In this document: positions 31,981 to 43,429 of the stretch, in pieces
Position numbering within the stretch: the first letter of the stretch is position 1
Layout: each line of letters opens with the position of its first letter
Source: Undaria pinnatifida
Lineage: Eukaryota > Sar > Phaeophyceae > Laminariales > Alariaceae
DNA length: 64,000 nt
NCBI GenBank assembly: GCA_012845835.1
Contig: JABAKD010000013.1
Coordinates: forward strand, 11,231,201 to 11,295,200
Reading direction: 5' to 3'
Position numbers and translations under genes: made by a program
Notes under the pieces: generated by a model
Database searches by the model: none
Seen by the model: only the letters and a program-made list of their open reading frames with translations
Told to the model about the DNA's origin: nothing

Positions 31981-32497
31981 CTGGTGGTTAACGATTACCT
32001 GGTATGTAACATGGTGTCCAAACCTCAGTTCATTGCAAAGACTCGTACGGGACGGGCGCAGGATGATTACACTCGTACTCACAAGCTGTGCGCTCACGCT
32101 ACTAATCGAAGACGCTTGAAAATATGGCAATAATCGTCCTTTTCATGGTCGCTATACTATAACCAAGATATGCACGGCCCCCAAAAGAGTTAACTAGCCC
32201 CTTTGGAATCTCATCCACGTTTTTGGAGGACAAACCTATCAACCATATACGATTTGTTCTCGTGTTGGTTCGCTTTGGTGGAGACTACAACAAGAAGAGT
32301 TATCACGGTACAAGGATGGGGCTAGCGCAGGCTAGCGCGGGCTGGCGCAGGATTATTTTTTCGTTTTCGGATTTTCCTGACGATAATGTGCGGTGCAAAA
32401 AATCGGTCTAAACCGTAAAAAAAAACTGACACAACACAATTTGTGCATGATCATTTTCCAGCGGTAAAAAGGGTTATGAACCCCAAAGGGGTGTTCG

Positions 32498-32600
32498 TGC
32501 ATTCAGACGGAAGCAACTCCTAATCTTAACTCCTGTAAACTGCCTCGAGGGTTTCTTCTCGTAACCTGTATCGGAACACCCCCCACTGTTACATGAGACA
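32498..32600 (-). pseudogene. Decayed copy of exon 12 and its donor
   Basis: Runs parallel to 32,680-32,770 (TTCGGACGGAAGCAAC, CTTAACTCCTG, CTCGAGGG, TTCTTCTCG, CACCCC). The donor AAG|GTAGGC is AAG|ATTAGG here, and small indels break the frame. Confidence 0.75.
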
Positions 32601-32695
32601 ATCTGACCTCGTTTCATATCCAACATATAGCTTACTCGTCATCTACGCATGGCATACTTATAACATAAATGTATTCGGACGGAAGCAACGCCTAC

Positions 32696-32788
32696 CTTAA
32701 CTCCTGGAACTCCCTCGAGGGGTTCTTCTCGCCACCCGTAGCGCAACACTCCCCACCGATACAGCTCTTCTTCCACTCGGCGCTTCTC
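32696..32788 (-). CDS. Exon 12
   Basis: 93 nt, phase 0-0. The acceptor TTTTTATTGTCGTTTTGGCAG is one of the best in the window, and the donor is GTTAAG|GTAGGC. It encodes EKRRVEEELYRWGVLRYGWR, then EEPLEGVPGVK: a charged, Trp-containing helix. Continues the coiled-coil-like region of exon 11. Confidence 0.85.
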
Positions 32789-33164
32789 CTGCCAAAACGA
32801 CAATAAAAAGGTGACAACATGGACGTTGTGAGTGAACTTGCCCATCAGATACGTGAGATCGAGAATTCGTCGAAAATCGTGTTTTGCGAGCTGCGTTTGA
32901 TTCGTCGAAACTAATCTTTGCAAGCTGAGGTTGGACTTTCGTCATCGGGAACGCACTTGACTTCACGAATTTATACGTCTCGTTTCTTCCACCATCCCGA
33001 TATCCCGCTGCCATATAGGCAACCTATCATTGAAAGCCTCTACGATAAAATCAACCGTGGTCATACCTGTATCATATCTAAACATGCAATCAACACTTCC
33101 GAGGTTGCTATCTGCGGGAGTCAAACCCCGCTAACGCAGTATTCAGGGCATCGGCACTACGGAG

Positions 33165-33395
33165 GACACCAGCACTATTCCGGGTAATGGCACTATTGAA
33201 TAGGGTATAGTCAAGAGAGTTCCCGCCGTGCCGAGCGATTTTACCGGCACTGTAGAGGGTAGCGGAACTATTCAACCGGCATTATAGAGGGTAGTGGTAC
33301 TATTCAACCGGCACTATAGACGGTAGTGACACCATTCAACGGGCATTGTAGATAGCAGTGGCATTATTCAACCGGCACTATTCGGATCCCCTCAC
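33165..33395. repeat. Tandem repeat of about 43 bp (CCGGCACTATNNAGGGTAGTGG...)
   Basis: Four to five imperfect units with ACTATTCAACCGGCA(C/T)TATAGANGGTAGTG. Non-coding. Confidence 0.75.
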
Positions 33396-33496
33396 TGTCG
33401 CAGAGAAACCGGGACTACAAAAATGTGTGGGGGTTACCGCACCCCCTTTCCCTGGGCCGAGTGGCTCGCCGCCGATTGTTGTCGATAAATAGTAAA

Positions 33497-33723
33497 CCGT
33501 ATTCTACACAAGATAACACACCCCCGGTGATACATTTGAGCGCTTGAAAATATTATCACCGGGTGTGGTATTCTGTGGGGGGTGTGGTATCTTCTGTCGC
33601 CATATTACTTGGTATTAGACTAAGGCGCTATATTTCGAGCCCCCAAAATTATCACCGGGGTGTCGTATTCTGTGGGGGGTGTGGTATCTTATGTGGGTGT
33701 GTTATCTTGTGTAGAATACGGTA
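33497..33723. mobile_element. Small element with perfect 27-bp terminal inverted repeats
   Basis: The left end starts CCGTATTCTACACAAGATAA, and the right end is its exact complement, ending CTTGTGTAGAATACGG. The interior contains two direct copies of CACCGGGNTGTNGTATTCTGTGGGGGGTGTGGTATCTT. It is located 45 bp from the donor of exon 11. Confidence 0.8.
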
Positions 33724-33768
33724 CTACTGTGGCGTGCGAGCACGAAGTATTAGCATCAGTAGAAATAC

Positions 33769-33903
33769 CTCTCCTCGTAGCCACTCCTCGTACTGGCGCT
33801 GCTTCTCCTCCGCCTCTTCCTTCCTCGCCTGCTCCCACTCCGTCTTCACGTGGTTTGCGCCGCGCTCCCATAGGTACCGCTCGTAGTGTCGCTTCAGCGC
33901 CAC
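33769..33903 (-). CDS. Exon 11: coiled coil
   Basis: 135 nt, phase 0-0. Acceptor CCACTTAAAAAG, donor GGAGAG|GTATTT. It encodes VALKRHYERYLWERGANHVK followed by TEWEQARKEEAEEKQRQYEE, a strongly charged helix with heptad character, then WLRGE. Typical of a coiled-coil arm between IQ motifs. No similarity to a specific family is claimed. Confidence 0.8.
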
Positions 33904-34779
33904 CTTTTTAAGTGGGCCAAAACGTTTTTGTGTGAAAATAATGCAAAAATACACACCAGGTATATATCAGGGTTGTGAGAACACTACGAAATGTACGCGT
34001 AGGGGTCGGAAAGCGGTGAAATAATCATAAATATTTTATTTTAGTATTTTTATTTTGAGGGGAGGATAATTTGAAGTAATTCATACATACAAATTCACAG
34101 GCATTTTTTATTCCAAGTCAAAGGTATCGAGGGATATGGCGATGCGGGGGAAACCCGGCAACAGGAAAAAATCGGAGTGGCGAGGCGCGCGCACATCGCA
34201 AGCGGGGCACAAGAAGATTTTGTGCATAGGTTTCCTTCTGTTTCCGAGGTTATCTCTTGTTTCGGGAATGTTATAAGTGATCACGGTTGAAACTCATACT
34301 AAAATGCACATTGTCGGGTGGCGAGCACAATAATATCACGATTGGTCGACCGCGGAAACACGACGAGCACCAAAGGACAACAGCGCCAGCTACGCTTAAG
34401 TCTGCCGGGTAAAAAATCCGGCAGGGGTACGTCATCAACGCCACAAAAAAACAAGGGTGGATGTGAGATTCATGGAGTTCCCCATTTAAGGGAAACGACA
34501 ACTTTTCATGACCCCGCGATACAACGCCCCAAACTTAACTAACTCGAACTAATCCACAATGCTCATTTTCGATATGCAGGATCGCACCAATTTTCAAGTC
34601 ACGAACATCGCAAAAGGGCGCAACTAATGGACCTTCGCTAGGACCGAGAACACTATTAAATAGAAGAGGAGTTTGGAGGTCACCTCGTTTAATGGGTGGT
34701 AAACCTCGTCGTGCGCATAGTCCAGCCGAGGAGCAGACAACCCCCCCCCCCCAGCAGATTGGGGACGGGGACGTTGCTT

Positions 34780-34830
34780 TGATCTCTTCACCTCGTGTTT
34801 CGAGAGGTCTGTTCATCTTTCCGTGTGTTA
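34780..34830 (-). pseudogene. Copy of the exon 10 donor region
   Basis: TCTCTTCACCTCGTGTTTCGAGAGG parallels TGCGTCTTCACCTGGTGTTTCGAGAGG at the end of exon 10, and ACGTTGCT precedes both. The donor (GAG|GTGAAG) is intact, but the coding part upstream is not conserved. Confidence 0.6.
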
Positions 34831-34844
34831 GGCTTGGACGGATT

Positions 34845-35072
34845 CTACGATGGCCTCCCCCCAAACCCAGCGATTTTCGTTAACGAACGTGTCATGGCTG
34901 CTCGACACGAGGAAGGATGCTATGAAAAAAACAGCCTCAGGTTTCTTTCTCCTTGCAAAGGACTGTCAAACGATGACGTCGGGGAGGCAAGGGGCGCCGT
35001 GCTTCAGGAGATACGGCCGGGCGCTGGTTTCAAAACCGGCGATGATTTCGTTAAAGAAAAGTTGAGGGGGCT
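34845..35072 (+). mobile_element. TIR element family E
   Basis: Ends GCGATTTTCGTTAACGAACG and CGATTTCGTTAAAGAAAAG. The interior TGCTCGACACGAGGAAGG..GCAAAGGAC..AAGGGGCGCCGTG matches 3092-3362 and 59,636-59,900. Confidence 0.6.
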
Positions 35073-35078
35073 ACCTTT

Positions 35079-35240
35079 TTTTTTTTTTTTTTTTCATCCT
35101 CCGGCGGATGGGGAAAAATAAAGCTTTAGCTCACCACACTTCCGCGTATTTTCATACGCGTCGTGTGTCGATTTAACTCAGTTGCTTTCGCAGCCCAACG
35201 CTAGCTGGCGCACCCTTCGAGTCCCATTGTAGGTATAGCG
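35079..35240 (-). mobile_element. CCGGCGGATGGGG retroposon, full family body with poly(T)
   Basis: T18, CATCCTCCGGCGGATGGGG, then the complete family body to GGCGCACCCTTCGAG. Inserted directly beside the family E element. Sense orientation is minus. Confidence 0.75.
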
Positions 35241-35404
35241 ACCGTAGAACGACGCGCTGTTCGTGTGTTTCATTATCGGCCGCGAATCATCGATAAAAAA
35301 AACAAAAAAAGGTGCGCCATAAACAGCGCCGTGTGCAGTTTGCCTCGTCGTGCAAGTGGCGGACGTACATAATTCCAAGAACATATTTCCCCGCCCCGGC
35401 AGAG

Positions 35405-35575
35405 GGGGGCGGCTGTATTCAGTTTGTGCATGGCCGTAGTCGTATGACCATAGACCCTCGCATCCCTACTCTGCCGGGACGGAGTGCGTCGGGTTTTCAC
35501 CAACCAGGCAGACATTGCTTGCACCAAGAGCGAAGCGCCGTGAGGTGTTCGGCGAGTCGCATGAAGGGTGAACTG
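35405..35575 (-). repeat. Dispersed repeat family C
   Basis: Reverse copy of block C (GTCGGGTTTTCACCAACCAGG, GCAGACATTGCTTGCACCAA, CGCGAAGCGCCGTGAGGTG type). Other copies at 12,640, 13,490, 36,690, 53,475, 62,530 and 63,785. The conserved core of 110-160 bp suggests the end of a larger element. Confidence 0.65.
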
Positions 35576-35623
35576 CATCCTTCGAAAAACGGGGGTGGGG
35601 AAACGTTGCTCTTGCGTCTTCAC

Positions 35624-35779
35624 CTGGTGTTTCGAGAGGGCTAGCAGTCCTCTTCCCACATGCGCACGGTACGCCCTCTGTGCTATCCGGGCGGCGGGAC
35701 CAAGCTCAGCGAGGTGGTGAAGTTTATCGTACAGTGCAGTTGCTACGGCAAGCATTGCACGTCGGTGTTCGTGCGCCAC
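35624..35779 (-). CDS. Exon 10: IQ motif
   Basis: 156 nt, phase 0-0. Acceptor ACGCATTTGCAG, donor CACCAG|GTGAAG. It encodes VAHEHRRAMLAVATALYDKL, then an IQ motif in ARIAQRAYRAHVGRGLL followed by ALSKHQ. Clear IQ consensus with Gln, Arg and Gly. In phase with exons 9 and 11. The donor region is duplicated at 34,780-34,830. Confidence 0.85.
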
Positions 35780-35894
35780 CTGCAAATGCGTTTGCGACGG
35801 GTGGGCAAAGAAGGCACGCAGGCATGGGTACGTGCTAAAATGTTTTTGTTTTATCCTGGGCTGGCGAATCGATAAAATCGATGAACTACTAGCC

Positions 35895-36190
35895 CTTTCA
35901 TAAATAAAGAGCCCACGATCGGTCCGCTCATAAGAAAGAGCCCTCTATCGACCGGTCCTCCCATAAAAAAGAGCCCGCCACCGGTCCTATCATAAGAAAG
36001 AGCCCGCTACCGGCTCTCTCATTAGAAACAGCCCACTTCCGGTCCTATCATAAGAAAGAGCCCACCAGCGGTCTTCTCATAAGAAAGAGTCCACTAGTGG
36101 TCCCCTCACAAAGAAAGAGCCCACTACCGGTCCTCTCATATAAGAAAGAGCCCGCGACCGTTCCTCTCAGCAAGAAAGAGCCCCACAAAA
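35895..36190. repeat. Minisatellite, about 28-30 bp x 10 (AAGAAAGAGCCCACTACCGGTCCTCTCAT)
   Basis: Ten variable units with constant AAGAAAGAGCCC and CCGGTCCTCTCAT parts. Two further units at 36,300-36,365 flank a duplicated 31-bp word ending AAATAATTTTCCGAC. Confidence 0.85.
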
Positions 36191-36689
36191 ACTTAGCCTA
36201 CAAATTAAGGAGGGGACAAATAATTTTCCGACAAATTAAGGAGGGGACAAATAATTTTCCGACAGCTGTTTTACCCTGGGCTGGGGAATCGGTGCACTCG
36301 ATACACTTCCGGTCTTCTCACAAGAAATAGCACACTCGCACCCGTCCTCTCATAAAGAAAGAGTCCCACAACAACTTACCAAATTAGGGGGGGGGGGATA
36401 TTTTCGACAGCTGTTGTACCAGGTACTGGAGTTACAGAAGTGTTAAGACACATACATTCTCAAAGAAGAAACTTAGATTAAAAACGAGTACCTGGTATCT
36501 CGGTTTCTTTTCAGACGGCTTCACACACTGCTAACGATGTGTGTGCGGTCGACATGCTGTAGGCGTCGAGACTGCGGGCCTCCGGCAGCGGTCTCGGAGG
36601 CTTTTCAGAAGCAAGTCGTCGGGGCACGACGGCGGGAGCTTTGTGCGGTGGGGCTTTGTGTAGTGCTCCTGCACAGACACCCCCCTCCC

Positions 36690-36800
36690 TGCCTGGCTGG
36701 TGAAAGCCCGACGTGCTCCGTCCCGGCATAGTAGGAATGCGAGGGTCTATGGTCATACGACTACGGCCATGCACAAACAGAGTGCACCCCCCCCCCCCCT
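36690..36800 (+). repeat. Dispersed repeat family C, partial
   Basis: GCCTGGCTGGTGAAAGCCCG, CGTCCCGGCATAGTAGGAAT, GGTCTATGGTCATACGACTA, then a C run. Followed by two 60-bp direct repeats with CCCAATACCC(C/T)AC and CCAACGCACCAGCCGCA (to 36,950). Confidence 0.65.
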
Positions 36801-36998
36801 GCCAACTGATCCAATACCCTCGCACCCACGCCCAATACCCTACTCATATCCCAACGCACCAGCCGCACGTCATTTGTGTATTCCTACGCGTTCATGCCCA
36901 ATACCCCACGCACACCCCAACGCACCAGCCGCATGTCACTTTTACTTTTTGTAGTATGAATTAGCAATCGAGGTTCGGGCGAGGATAGGTACACATGC

Positions 36999-37268
36999 CT
37001 TGAACGAGTCTCCGCGGGCTGCGAGGCGCGCCCGATGCCTCTGCTCCTCCCTATCAGCCTCTTGCGGTAATGACCTTAGCGCCCCGATAAGCTCGAGCGC
37101 TGGGCCCACCCCGACCCCGACCTCCGCGCGCGGAACGCCATAAACACGTTGAACTCTGTCGGCGCCCGCTGATAGCATGGACACGCTTGAGCTGAGACGC
37201 CTCCTGTCGTCGGCCAAAGCGCGACGGTGTTCTTCCGGCGACGGTGTAATGAGCTCGTGGAGGCGTGC
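36999..37268 (-). CDS. Exon 9
   Basis: 270 nt, 90 codons, phase 0-0. Acceptor CGTATACCAG after CCATCTGTCTCC. The donor is AAG|GCATGT (GC donor), with TGT|GTACCT as alternative in the same phase. It encodes ARLHELITPSPEEHRRALAD, DRRRLSSSVSMLSAGADRV, a Val/Gly stretch and a final charged helix EADREEQRHRARLAARG. Continuous codon-like composition over 90 codons. No domain recognised. The acceptor is duplicated at 37,386-37,412. Confidence 0.8.
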
Positions 37269-37385
37269 CTGGTATACGGTTTTGGAGACAGATGGCAGAC
37301 AGATTTTTTGTTAGTCAGGTATTGCAACATGTGGGGGGCTGCTTTGTGGGGCAGACCATGTTCGTACATGGGGTTTATTGCCGTA

Positions 37386-37412
37386 TTTGGAGGCGTGCCT
37401 GGTATACAGTTG
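37386..37412 (-). pseudogene. Copy of the exon 9 acceptor
   Basis: GGAGGCGTGCCTGGTATAC is repeated from 37,258-37,276. The acceptor TATACCAG is intact, but only about 10 bp of exon sequence follow before the similarity ends. Confidence 0.55.
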
Positions 37413-37741
37413 GCAAATGCAAGGTAGACCTTATTGACTCCTCAGTAAAAGTGTTAAACTATACCCAACTGAGAGGGTAGTGCTTCCCCCCCCCCCTCCT
37501 CGGAACGGCGGCGGGGTCTTTGGGCCGCGTGTTCCTACAAAATCAGTTCTTGACCAAGAGGTGTTCGAACCCGTACCCTGCTGTCGATGCCATGTATCGT
37601 ACCACTCGGGACGGATATGTAAAAAGAGCGTTGTGGGTCATATTACCACCCCCACGGTCCTTACTTACATTCGATAAAGTGGCTGGTTTGTTACTGATAT
37701 CGAGTACATCTCTATCTTCGATCGCTTTTTTTCACGTGCAT

Positions 37742-39831
37742 TTACATATACTTCCGGGTTGGCACGATTTTCTTCATATTGCCGGCTTTCTTGGCGAAAT
37801 CGTTGAGCACGTAGTGCACCAACCCATCCGAGAGATAGTTACACATGTCGCCGCGGTCGTGGGGGTTGGCACAGGGCCTGCAGCGCTCTACGGTGGCGCA
37901 GTGGTGCGCATCTGCGCTGGACATGATCGTGGGGAGATCTAAAGAATGTAGTTTATCCCCGAGGAGGGAACCGTACGGTGTGTCGCTAGAGGGGCAGACG
38001 CCGACCGCGAGGATCTGGTAGGAGCGCGTCCAATCGAGCGCAAAGTTGGCCTCGATCGCCTTCGTATTCCTGCCGGCCTTCACGCCTTGGCGAATAGTGG
38101 GGGCCGTACTATACAGCCCAGCCCAATTACCCACGACGAAGTTGGGAATCTGGCGCAAAACGTCCGAAAGGGCTGAGTTTCGCCGTTCCACACAAGAAAC
38201 TCTCGAAGTATGCAGCTCGCGAACAATATCATTGGCGCGCTGTTGGCGATCCGACGCCAGGTTGCAATATGCAAGGTGATAGCTGGCTAAACTCTGATGG
38301 CCAGCAACCCCGGAGCGGTCGAATGCAATGGGAGGGAGGCGCGGGAGCCTGCCCATGTCAGCCTCAATGGGGGCGAGACAAGTGGCGGCGGTGCCCGAAT
38401 TTTTGTAGGCGAATTCCACGTGAGGTAGTTGCGAACCCCAATCCTCTTGGCGCTCGTTGATGATCATAGCCAGCATTTATGCCATTGTATGGTTGACACG
38501 CTCCACAGCACCGTTACCGCTCGGGCAATAGGAGCTAGTGGCGATTTTACGAACACCAAGAAGCTTGTAGATGACGTGCGAAAGCTTGGAGAAGAACTGG
38601 ATACCATTGTCCGAGGGATACTACGCAGGCATCCCCAAAGAGGACTGTGCCGGTTACTATGGACGCTCGCCGTACCCTCGGCTCTAAATTCAGCGGCAGT
38701 GACAGCGAACATGTCCGCGCGGCGGCTAAAACGGTGGGTGCAAAACAAGATGTAGGTGCTACCCCAGAGCGTGGCGGGCAGCGGCCCGAAATAGTCCACC
38801 CTCATCGCGATTCCCGGTTCCGAAGGAAGGGCGATCGAAATGACGGGCCAACGAACCGTCAATCGTGGTGTCTTTTGCGCTTGACAATCCAGGCAGTGGC
38901 GCAGCCACCAGCGAGTGCAAGTGCTGATTCCTATCCACCATTAGAAACGTTCGAGCATGCGGAGTGTATGGGTCGTACCAAGATGGCAGGAAACTGTGGA
39001 ACGACAGGCTTGCATGATCTAAGGGCGCGTGAGTAAGGCACTTAAATACGAACTGGACCGTCACCCAAAAGACAAGCCACGCGTCCCGCCGGTCATAGGG
39101 AGTACTTGTAGGGGGCCGGGGTTGTATTACGGACGAGGAGGACAGTGTCCTCGTCGGTAGTGTGGAGGCGGCCTTTGCCGCCGAGCTCCTGAATCTCCGA
39201 GAAGGAGGGGCGCAGAGGGAAAATGCGCTAACACTTCGGTGGGCAATGCCAATGCCCGGCCGGGGAGAATGTATTGGTTGGCGACGTAACACATAGACTC
39301 TTCCTGTTGCTCCCGTGCCCAGTCGGCGTGCGAATAACGCGAAGCGGTATCACCAAAGTGCAAATCGGCAGCAGCGCCGAGGGCGTCCAAATCGGCCGTA
39401 GGGGCGGAGGGAGGCCCGAAGGGATCGGGAGCCCTAAAAGTGGAGCACCCAAAGGCTCTGCTCGGTCGCGGTCGGACGGGACGGGTACCATCGGGACAGG
39501 CGTTGGGGCCACTCGGGCCCCAGGCGACCGAAGGCCGTCGAGGGCGGCGAACGCGCTTCGGAGGGTCGTCCCGAAAAGAAGACCTCCGAGAGACAATACC
39601 GGGTCCGAAACCGTAATCAACAGCAGGCTGTGTGGCGCCGGTGGCAGGCTCGAGGGCGGCAGTGCCACGGGAGCCACTGAAGGGGTCGCAGGGGTCGGTG
39701 GGGATAAATCTGGCGAAGTAGCCTAGCCCCTGAAGGCACAGCGAAAATCGGAGTAAAAGTGGCGTCGGCGGCAGGAAAAAATGATGCACGGCCGAGGCGG
39801 GCGTCGCCGGTATCGACGAAGGCAGAAACAC
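37742..39831 (-). pseudogene. Decayed Ty3/gypsy-type integrase remnant
   Basis: Minus-strand frames with retroviral-type integrase features. A Cys-x-x-Cys zinc-finger end lies near 38,900. The catalytic core start WPVISIALP...VDYFGPLP lies near 38,800 (first Asp). The Asp-Asn-Gly/Glu segment near 38,480-38,620 is now in a different frame. The C-terminal core (EDWGSQLPHVEFAYKNS) lies at 38,380-38,450. One frameshift and at least one stop separate the halves. Sequence up to 39,831 is an open but unrecognised upstream part. No LTRs, RT or RNase H found. Same orientation as the host gene. Confidence 0.8.
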
Positions 39832-39995
39832 GACTCACAGGGGGAAATACCGAAACAGACAGCCGCGGTTTATATTTTTCATAATATGCAGCACGTTCCC
39901 ATTCCCACGACCAATAATATCCGTAAACAACGGCAGCTTGCGCTACTGGAGCACTAACGGTGACCATCGGTAGAGCCAGCTCGCGCTGTCGCTAC

Positions 39996-40225
39996 TGTTA
40001 AGGAATTAGTGGGGTACTAGTCCGTTTGACCACTTACTTACTTGCTAAAGGATACTTCTACCCAAACTAAGCCTTATAACACTCTCCCCCCCTGAAACGG
40101 CGGGATAGAATGTCGGACGGATATACGGGCGGACGTGTCAATGTCCAAGCGACTCCATTTCCTGGGTATACCCGGGAGAGTATTTTTCAAGTTCGAGATA
40201 GGGAAAGTCTGAAAAGTTTATTTTA
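39996..40225 (+). mobile_element. Partial TRIM element: LTR plus internal domain
   Basis: LTR 39,996-40,081 (TGTTAAGGAATTAG ... CCTTATAACA), followed by CTGAAACGGCGGGATAG, GGATATACGGGCGGACG and the TTTCAAGTTCGA..GGGAAAGTCTGAAAAG block. Broken at about 40,225 by family I. The tRNA-like part and second LTR are missing. Confidence 0.75.
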
Positions 40226-40654
40226 TAAAGATATTTCAAGGACGTCAGCCGCGAGTTCGACGAATTTCGGGTCAATACTCATCTTTGCAAGCTGCGTTGT
40301 TGGTACTTGTAATATACTACGATGTGGGTGAGTTTTTCCATAATGGGAGGGGTCATATTGTTCTGTTAAAAAAACAAACACATATATAAACATATATAAA
40401 ATCATTCCTTGGTGTCATGGACTTTGGTCCGGAGTTTTTTGTCTCGGCCTAAGTATGCGATTCGCGGAACTGGAATTCTCGGTCGAATATGGCTTGGTTC
40501 GAGCGCCGCCTTCGGGGGGCGGCTCCAACGCCCCTCGCCCTGCCGTGTCCGTTCCGCACATCGACGTGAACGCGGACGGGCGCCGAGCGAGACGAGCGAG
40601 TGTCGAGGAGGAATTTTGGAAAAATTGTTGAATCTTAATGGCTGGAACGCCTGA

Positions 40655-40985
40655 ATGATTTACAAAATTGGCATCATTTCCAAACGGTACGTGACAATGT
40701 TTGGAATTTTGCGGTGGCATGTGCAACTTTCTATTGTTTGGTCACAGATTGTGCACCAGGTGTGTTTAATTGCACGCGCCTGCATGATTTACGAAATTGG
40801 CATCATTTCCAAACCGTACGTAATAATGTTTCCAAGAAATAGGTACTTGATAATGTTCGGAATTTTGCGGTGCATGGTGCAACTTTTCGATGTTTGGTTA
40901 CAGATTGTGCACCAGGCATTTAATTGCACGCGCCTGGATGATTTACAAAATTGGCATCATATACAAACGGTACTTGATAATGTTT
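40655..40985. repeat. Tandem repeat, about 120-150 bp x 3
   Basis: Units with GATTTACAAAATTGGCATCAT, GTACNTGATAATGTTTGGAATTTTGCGGTG, CACAGATTGTGCACCAGG and TAATTGCACGCGCCTG. No gene recognised. A 170-codon frame follows the repeat only partly. Confidence 0.85.
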
Positions 40986-41194
40986 CCGCAAATACAACTT
41001 TGCAAGAGGGTGCTAATCAAGCCGTCGCGGTCATTCGTTATTCATGGTGCCGCGCTGTAGGCTTCATACGTGCAGCGGTTGGTTGCGTGTGTGCTGTTGG
41101 GCTGTCATGTACTGCAGTGTGCGTGCAGGCCATGTGGCTGAAGGTGTGGCTGCAAGACGACACATGATACGTCCAGAAGAACGCGTGTTATACC

Positions 41195-42310
41195 AGTAGT
41201 AGATCGCTCAAATAATGCGGCTTTTTATACTATTGCGTTTGGTGCTGTTGGAGTGTTCCATCATTTTGAGATTGCTTGGTCTGCAGGAGGTACAGATTGG
41301 CTCAAAACCGTTCCTTTGCGCGACCTTACGCAAAAAAATTCTGGAGGAGGAGTTACTAACTGTATGAAGGATGTGTATGAAATAACTTCGTCGGGTGAAT
41401 TCGCACATACATGAAGAAATTACATCTACTTACAGTCTGATAAGGTATTATTAGTACAACAACGACGGACAACCTACAAAAAGAACTAAACAAATAACGC
41501 GTTAACGATGGCGTGCTTTTCGTAGACGAATGTGCATAATACGACATCTATCTGCGCAAGGGTACCTACGGCTGGCAACGAAAACGGGAATACAACTTTA
41601 TTAGGAAGCAAAAATAGACGGACACCCTTCACGGACAAATAAAATATCTGCTAGACAACGTACATGATGACGCAAATGACCAGCCGAATTGCGACCGCGC
41701 AAATAATGAATAGATATTTTCTTCTGGTTTTATAGCAGTAGTAGATCGCTCTAATAATTCGGCTTTTATATTATTTTGCGTTTGGCGCTGTTGGAGTGTT
41801 CCATCATTTTGAGATTGCTTGGTCTGCAGGTAGAGATTGGCTCAAAACCGTTCCTTTGCGCGACCTTACGCAAAAACATTCTGGGGGAGGACCTGTATGA
41901 AGAATGTGTATAAAATAACTTCGTCGGGTGAATACGCACATGAAGAAATTACATCTGCTCACAGAATACGCACATACATGAAGAAATAACATCTGCTACA
42001 GTGTGATGAGATATTAGTACAACAACGACGGACAACCTACAAAAAGAAATATACAAATAACGCGTGAGCGATGGCGTGCTTTTCGTAGACGAATGTGCAT
42101 ACTAGGACATCTATCTGCGAAAGGGTACCTACGGCTGGCAACGAAAACGGGAATACAACTTTATTAGGAAGCAAAAATAGACGAACAAATAAAATATCTC
42201 CTAGACAACGTACATGACGCAAATGATCAGCCGAATTGCGACCGCGCAAATAATGAATAGATCTTATCTTCTGGTGTTATACCAGTAGTAGATCGCTCTA
42301 ATAATTAGAT
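41195..42310. repeat. Direct repeat, two units of about 540 bp
   Basis: 41,195-41,735 and 41,736-42,295 share almost all sequence (GTTGGAGTGTTCCATCATTT, CTCAAAACCGTTCCTTTGCG, ACAACAACGACGGACAACC, GATCGCTCTAATAATT). The second has small deletions and a duplicated ACATGAAGAAAT. Conserved short frames are broken in one copy or the other. No family recognised. Confidence 0.85.
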
Positions 42311-43429
42311 TATTGGCGACAATTTGATATTTGGAATTACTCCGCAGATGTATATCCGACAACGGGTCAAATGCATAATACGCTATGACGTGCTTTTCAT
42401 GCATGTGTACTACGATATCTACGAAAGGTATCTCCGCTGTGTCTTAGACAACGTACACACCAGTCCGCGCCCCCCCCCCTCAAATCACAACCACACCACC
42501 ACCTTTCACACCCACATTTGTCAGCAGTAATGTCAGCGCTCTCTAGACACTCTCCCGCCAAGCGCAAAAAACCCGAAAACCAAGAGTGGCGTACGGCAGG
42601 GGCGTCCAGACGCCCCCAGGCAGTGGGCAACCCCGAGTGGGCTTGCCCGAACCACGCGGTTTGCTCGGGGTTCATCGCTACCCGTCTAAGGAACGACGGG
42701 AAGACTCATTTTGGACACTGCGATCTCTATGCCATTTAATCGCTTCTATGTGGCCATTGTCCATGCCATTTCATGTCACCTCCCGTCTGTTTTGAGCTCG
42801 TCGTCGTACGGTTGAGGTACGAGGAAACCCGCACGTACTCGGTGAGAACAGCAGTATGTACGACGAGCATGAACGCCAACTGACGACATTGGCAAACACA
42901 CAACAGCAGGTGTAGCAGCAGTAGCCAAAGGGCGAAACGTCTAGCACATAATGCAGCAACAAGTAGCAACCAGAACTACAGCAGATAGCTCCAAGTGCAG
43001 TTCGAGTGCCGTTGGCAAGTTTAGTCGTACACGCATCACTCTCAAGAGCCAACAAGAGGCAGGGCAGGGGCCCCCAACACAGAGACACGTGACAACCACG
43101 GCCAGCTGTCGATCGCGTAATTGGCCGGTAGTCCGTGCTTCGGTGGGTGTATCGGAAGTCGTTCGTAGTACTACAGCTGAAGACCGTCGAAAGACCATGT
43201 GACATGTGACATCCCGTTCTGGTGGCAGCCTCGCCAGTAGACCCCCCAAAATATATTTTTCTTTTCTTTTTCTTGGCCCCATGCACCCATTTCCTTTCCT
43301 TTCTCTTCTTTGTTCTTTGTTTCTTTTTTCCAATTGACTTGCGTCTGTTGTGCGTATGCGTAGTGATAGATACTACGTGTGATATATATGTGGTAGTCTT
43401 TTGGGTGGCAAGCGGTATAGTCGGTTTTC

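Noticed and set aside
35895-36190. CRISPR-like array
   Set aside because: The 28-30 bp units are contiguous and variable throughout, without constant repeat and unique spacer alternation. The genome is eukaryotic.
42518-42739. Plus-strand 73-codon frame with a Cys/His-rich end
   Set aside because: Complete from ATG to stop and somewhat gene-like, but it has no recognisable family, no promoter evidence, and lies next to repeats. Too weak to call.
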